From: Capnocytophaga cynodegmi DSM 19736
Lineage (GTDB): Bacteria; Bacteroidota; Bacteroidia; Flavobacteriales; Flavobacteriaceae
Reading direction: 5' to 3'
Assembly (NCBI RefSeq): GCF_000379185.1
Contig: NZ_KB900734.1
Span: 103,169 to 167,168, forward strand
Length of the DNA stretch: 64,000 nt
The notes under the pieces were generated by a model that ran no database searches, was not told the origin of the DNA, and was given only the letters and a program-made list of their open reading frames with translations. Position 1 is the stretch's first letter. The number at the start of each line of letters is the position of its first letter. The position numbers were made by a program, and so were the translations under genes. Below are positions 63,816 to 64,000 of this stretch, piece by piece.

Positions 63816-64000
63816 ATGAGAAATATTATATATTTATTGAGTGTTTTATTCATCATTGGTTGTCAAAAAGATGACAATAATAACTCCGAACAACCAGAAG
63901 CTCCCAAAAAGGACTTAAAACCTACAGAAATAGTTATCAAACAAGGAGATAACATAATTTCTGATGCTATTCAAAATGGCGTTATAACTTTGGAGAAAAA
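63816..64000 (+). CDS. Lipoprotein of the N-glycan locus, N-terminal part (cut by window edge)
   Basis: A reading frame from the ATG at 63816 runs to the right edge (61 codons). It has a lipoprotein signal with lipobox IIGC and Cys16, followed directly by QKDD, which fits the surface-export signal of Capnocytophaga closely. After an Asn/Asp-rich spacer the sequence is PEAPKKDLKPTEIVIKQGD and an ...AIQNGVITLEK strand. It follows the GH18 gene after 16 bases. No domain can be named from this piece. Confidence 0.75.
   Translation, partial: MRNIIYLLSVLFIIGCQKDDNNNSEQPEAPKKDLKPTEIVIKQGDNIISDAIQNGVITLEK

Overview
The window is low-GC, gene-dense chromosomal DNA from a member of the Bacteroidota, family Flavobacteriaceae, most likely Capnocytophaga (perhaps the dog-mouth group around C. 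canimorsus, C. cynodegmi and C. canis). The evidence is three SusC/SusD pairs, Bacteroidota-type promoters (TTG, about 20 bases, TAnnTTTG), A-rich leaders without Shine-Dalgarno sequences, an IPExxxVDY-family gene, surface-type lipoprotein signals, and a surface glycan locus that resembles the glycoprotein-deglycosylation (Gpd) locus known from C. canimorsus. The genus is an inference. I see no phage, insertion sequence, CRISPR array or rRNA. One tRNA (Phe) is present.

Layout. 1-7.3 kb: NAD synthetase (nadE, cut by the left edge), a secreted alpha/beta hydrolase, then a CBS protein, NAD kinase, a small membrane protein, a DPP-IV-like S9 peptidase and a UbiA prenyltransferase, converging on riboflavin synthase. 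7.4-12.4 kb: first SusC/SusD pair. 12.5-17.7 kb: a nitroreductase, a 1415-residue fusion of GT3 glycogen synthase and GT35 alpha-glucan phosphorylase, and tRNA-Phe. 17.8-28.5 kb, mostly minus strand: TatD-like hydrolase and D-aminoacyl-tRNA deacylase, an ECF sigma/anti-sigma/outer-membrane-protein operon, aspS with a small outer-membrane protein, recA, atpD-atpC and an unknown lipoprotein. 28.9-32 kb: thiL, a small membrane protein and uvrC. 32.1-36.9 kb: second SusC/SusD pair. 36.9-44.8 kb: a TonB-dependent receptor and an 1821-residue alpha-2-macroglobulin lipoprotein with an intact thioester motif. 45-50.5 kb: pdxJ, a histidine-bearing membrane protein, a DUF4139 protein, a DUF2059 protein, and an IPExxxVDY gene with pyruvate kinase. 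50.6-54.9 kb: the envelope cluster coaX, outer-membrane protein, TPR protein, lptC and a small membrane protein. 55.3-64 kb: a polysaccharide utilization locus (PUL), cut by the right edge.

The last locus is the most interesting. It encodes SusC, SusD, a GH18-like lipoprotein whose catalytic motif is destroyed, a DUF1735-LamG lipoprotein, an apparently intact DUF1735-GH18 endoglycosidase and at least one further lipoprotein. Together they look like a surface machine that binds N-glycoproteins, cuts the glycan with the active GH18 and imports it through SusC. Several of its lipoproteins carry acidic residues just after the acylated cysteine, the kind of signal that sends lipoproteins to the cell surface in this genus.

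Regulation is readable at several places. Matches to the Bacteroidota promoter consensus precede nadE, the CBS/nadK group, all three SusC genes, dtd/tatD, tRNA-Phe, thiL, uvrC, the IPExxxVDY/pyk pair and an unknown lipoprotein. Strong hairpin terminators separate most transcription units.
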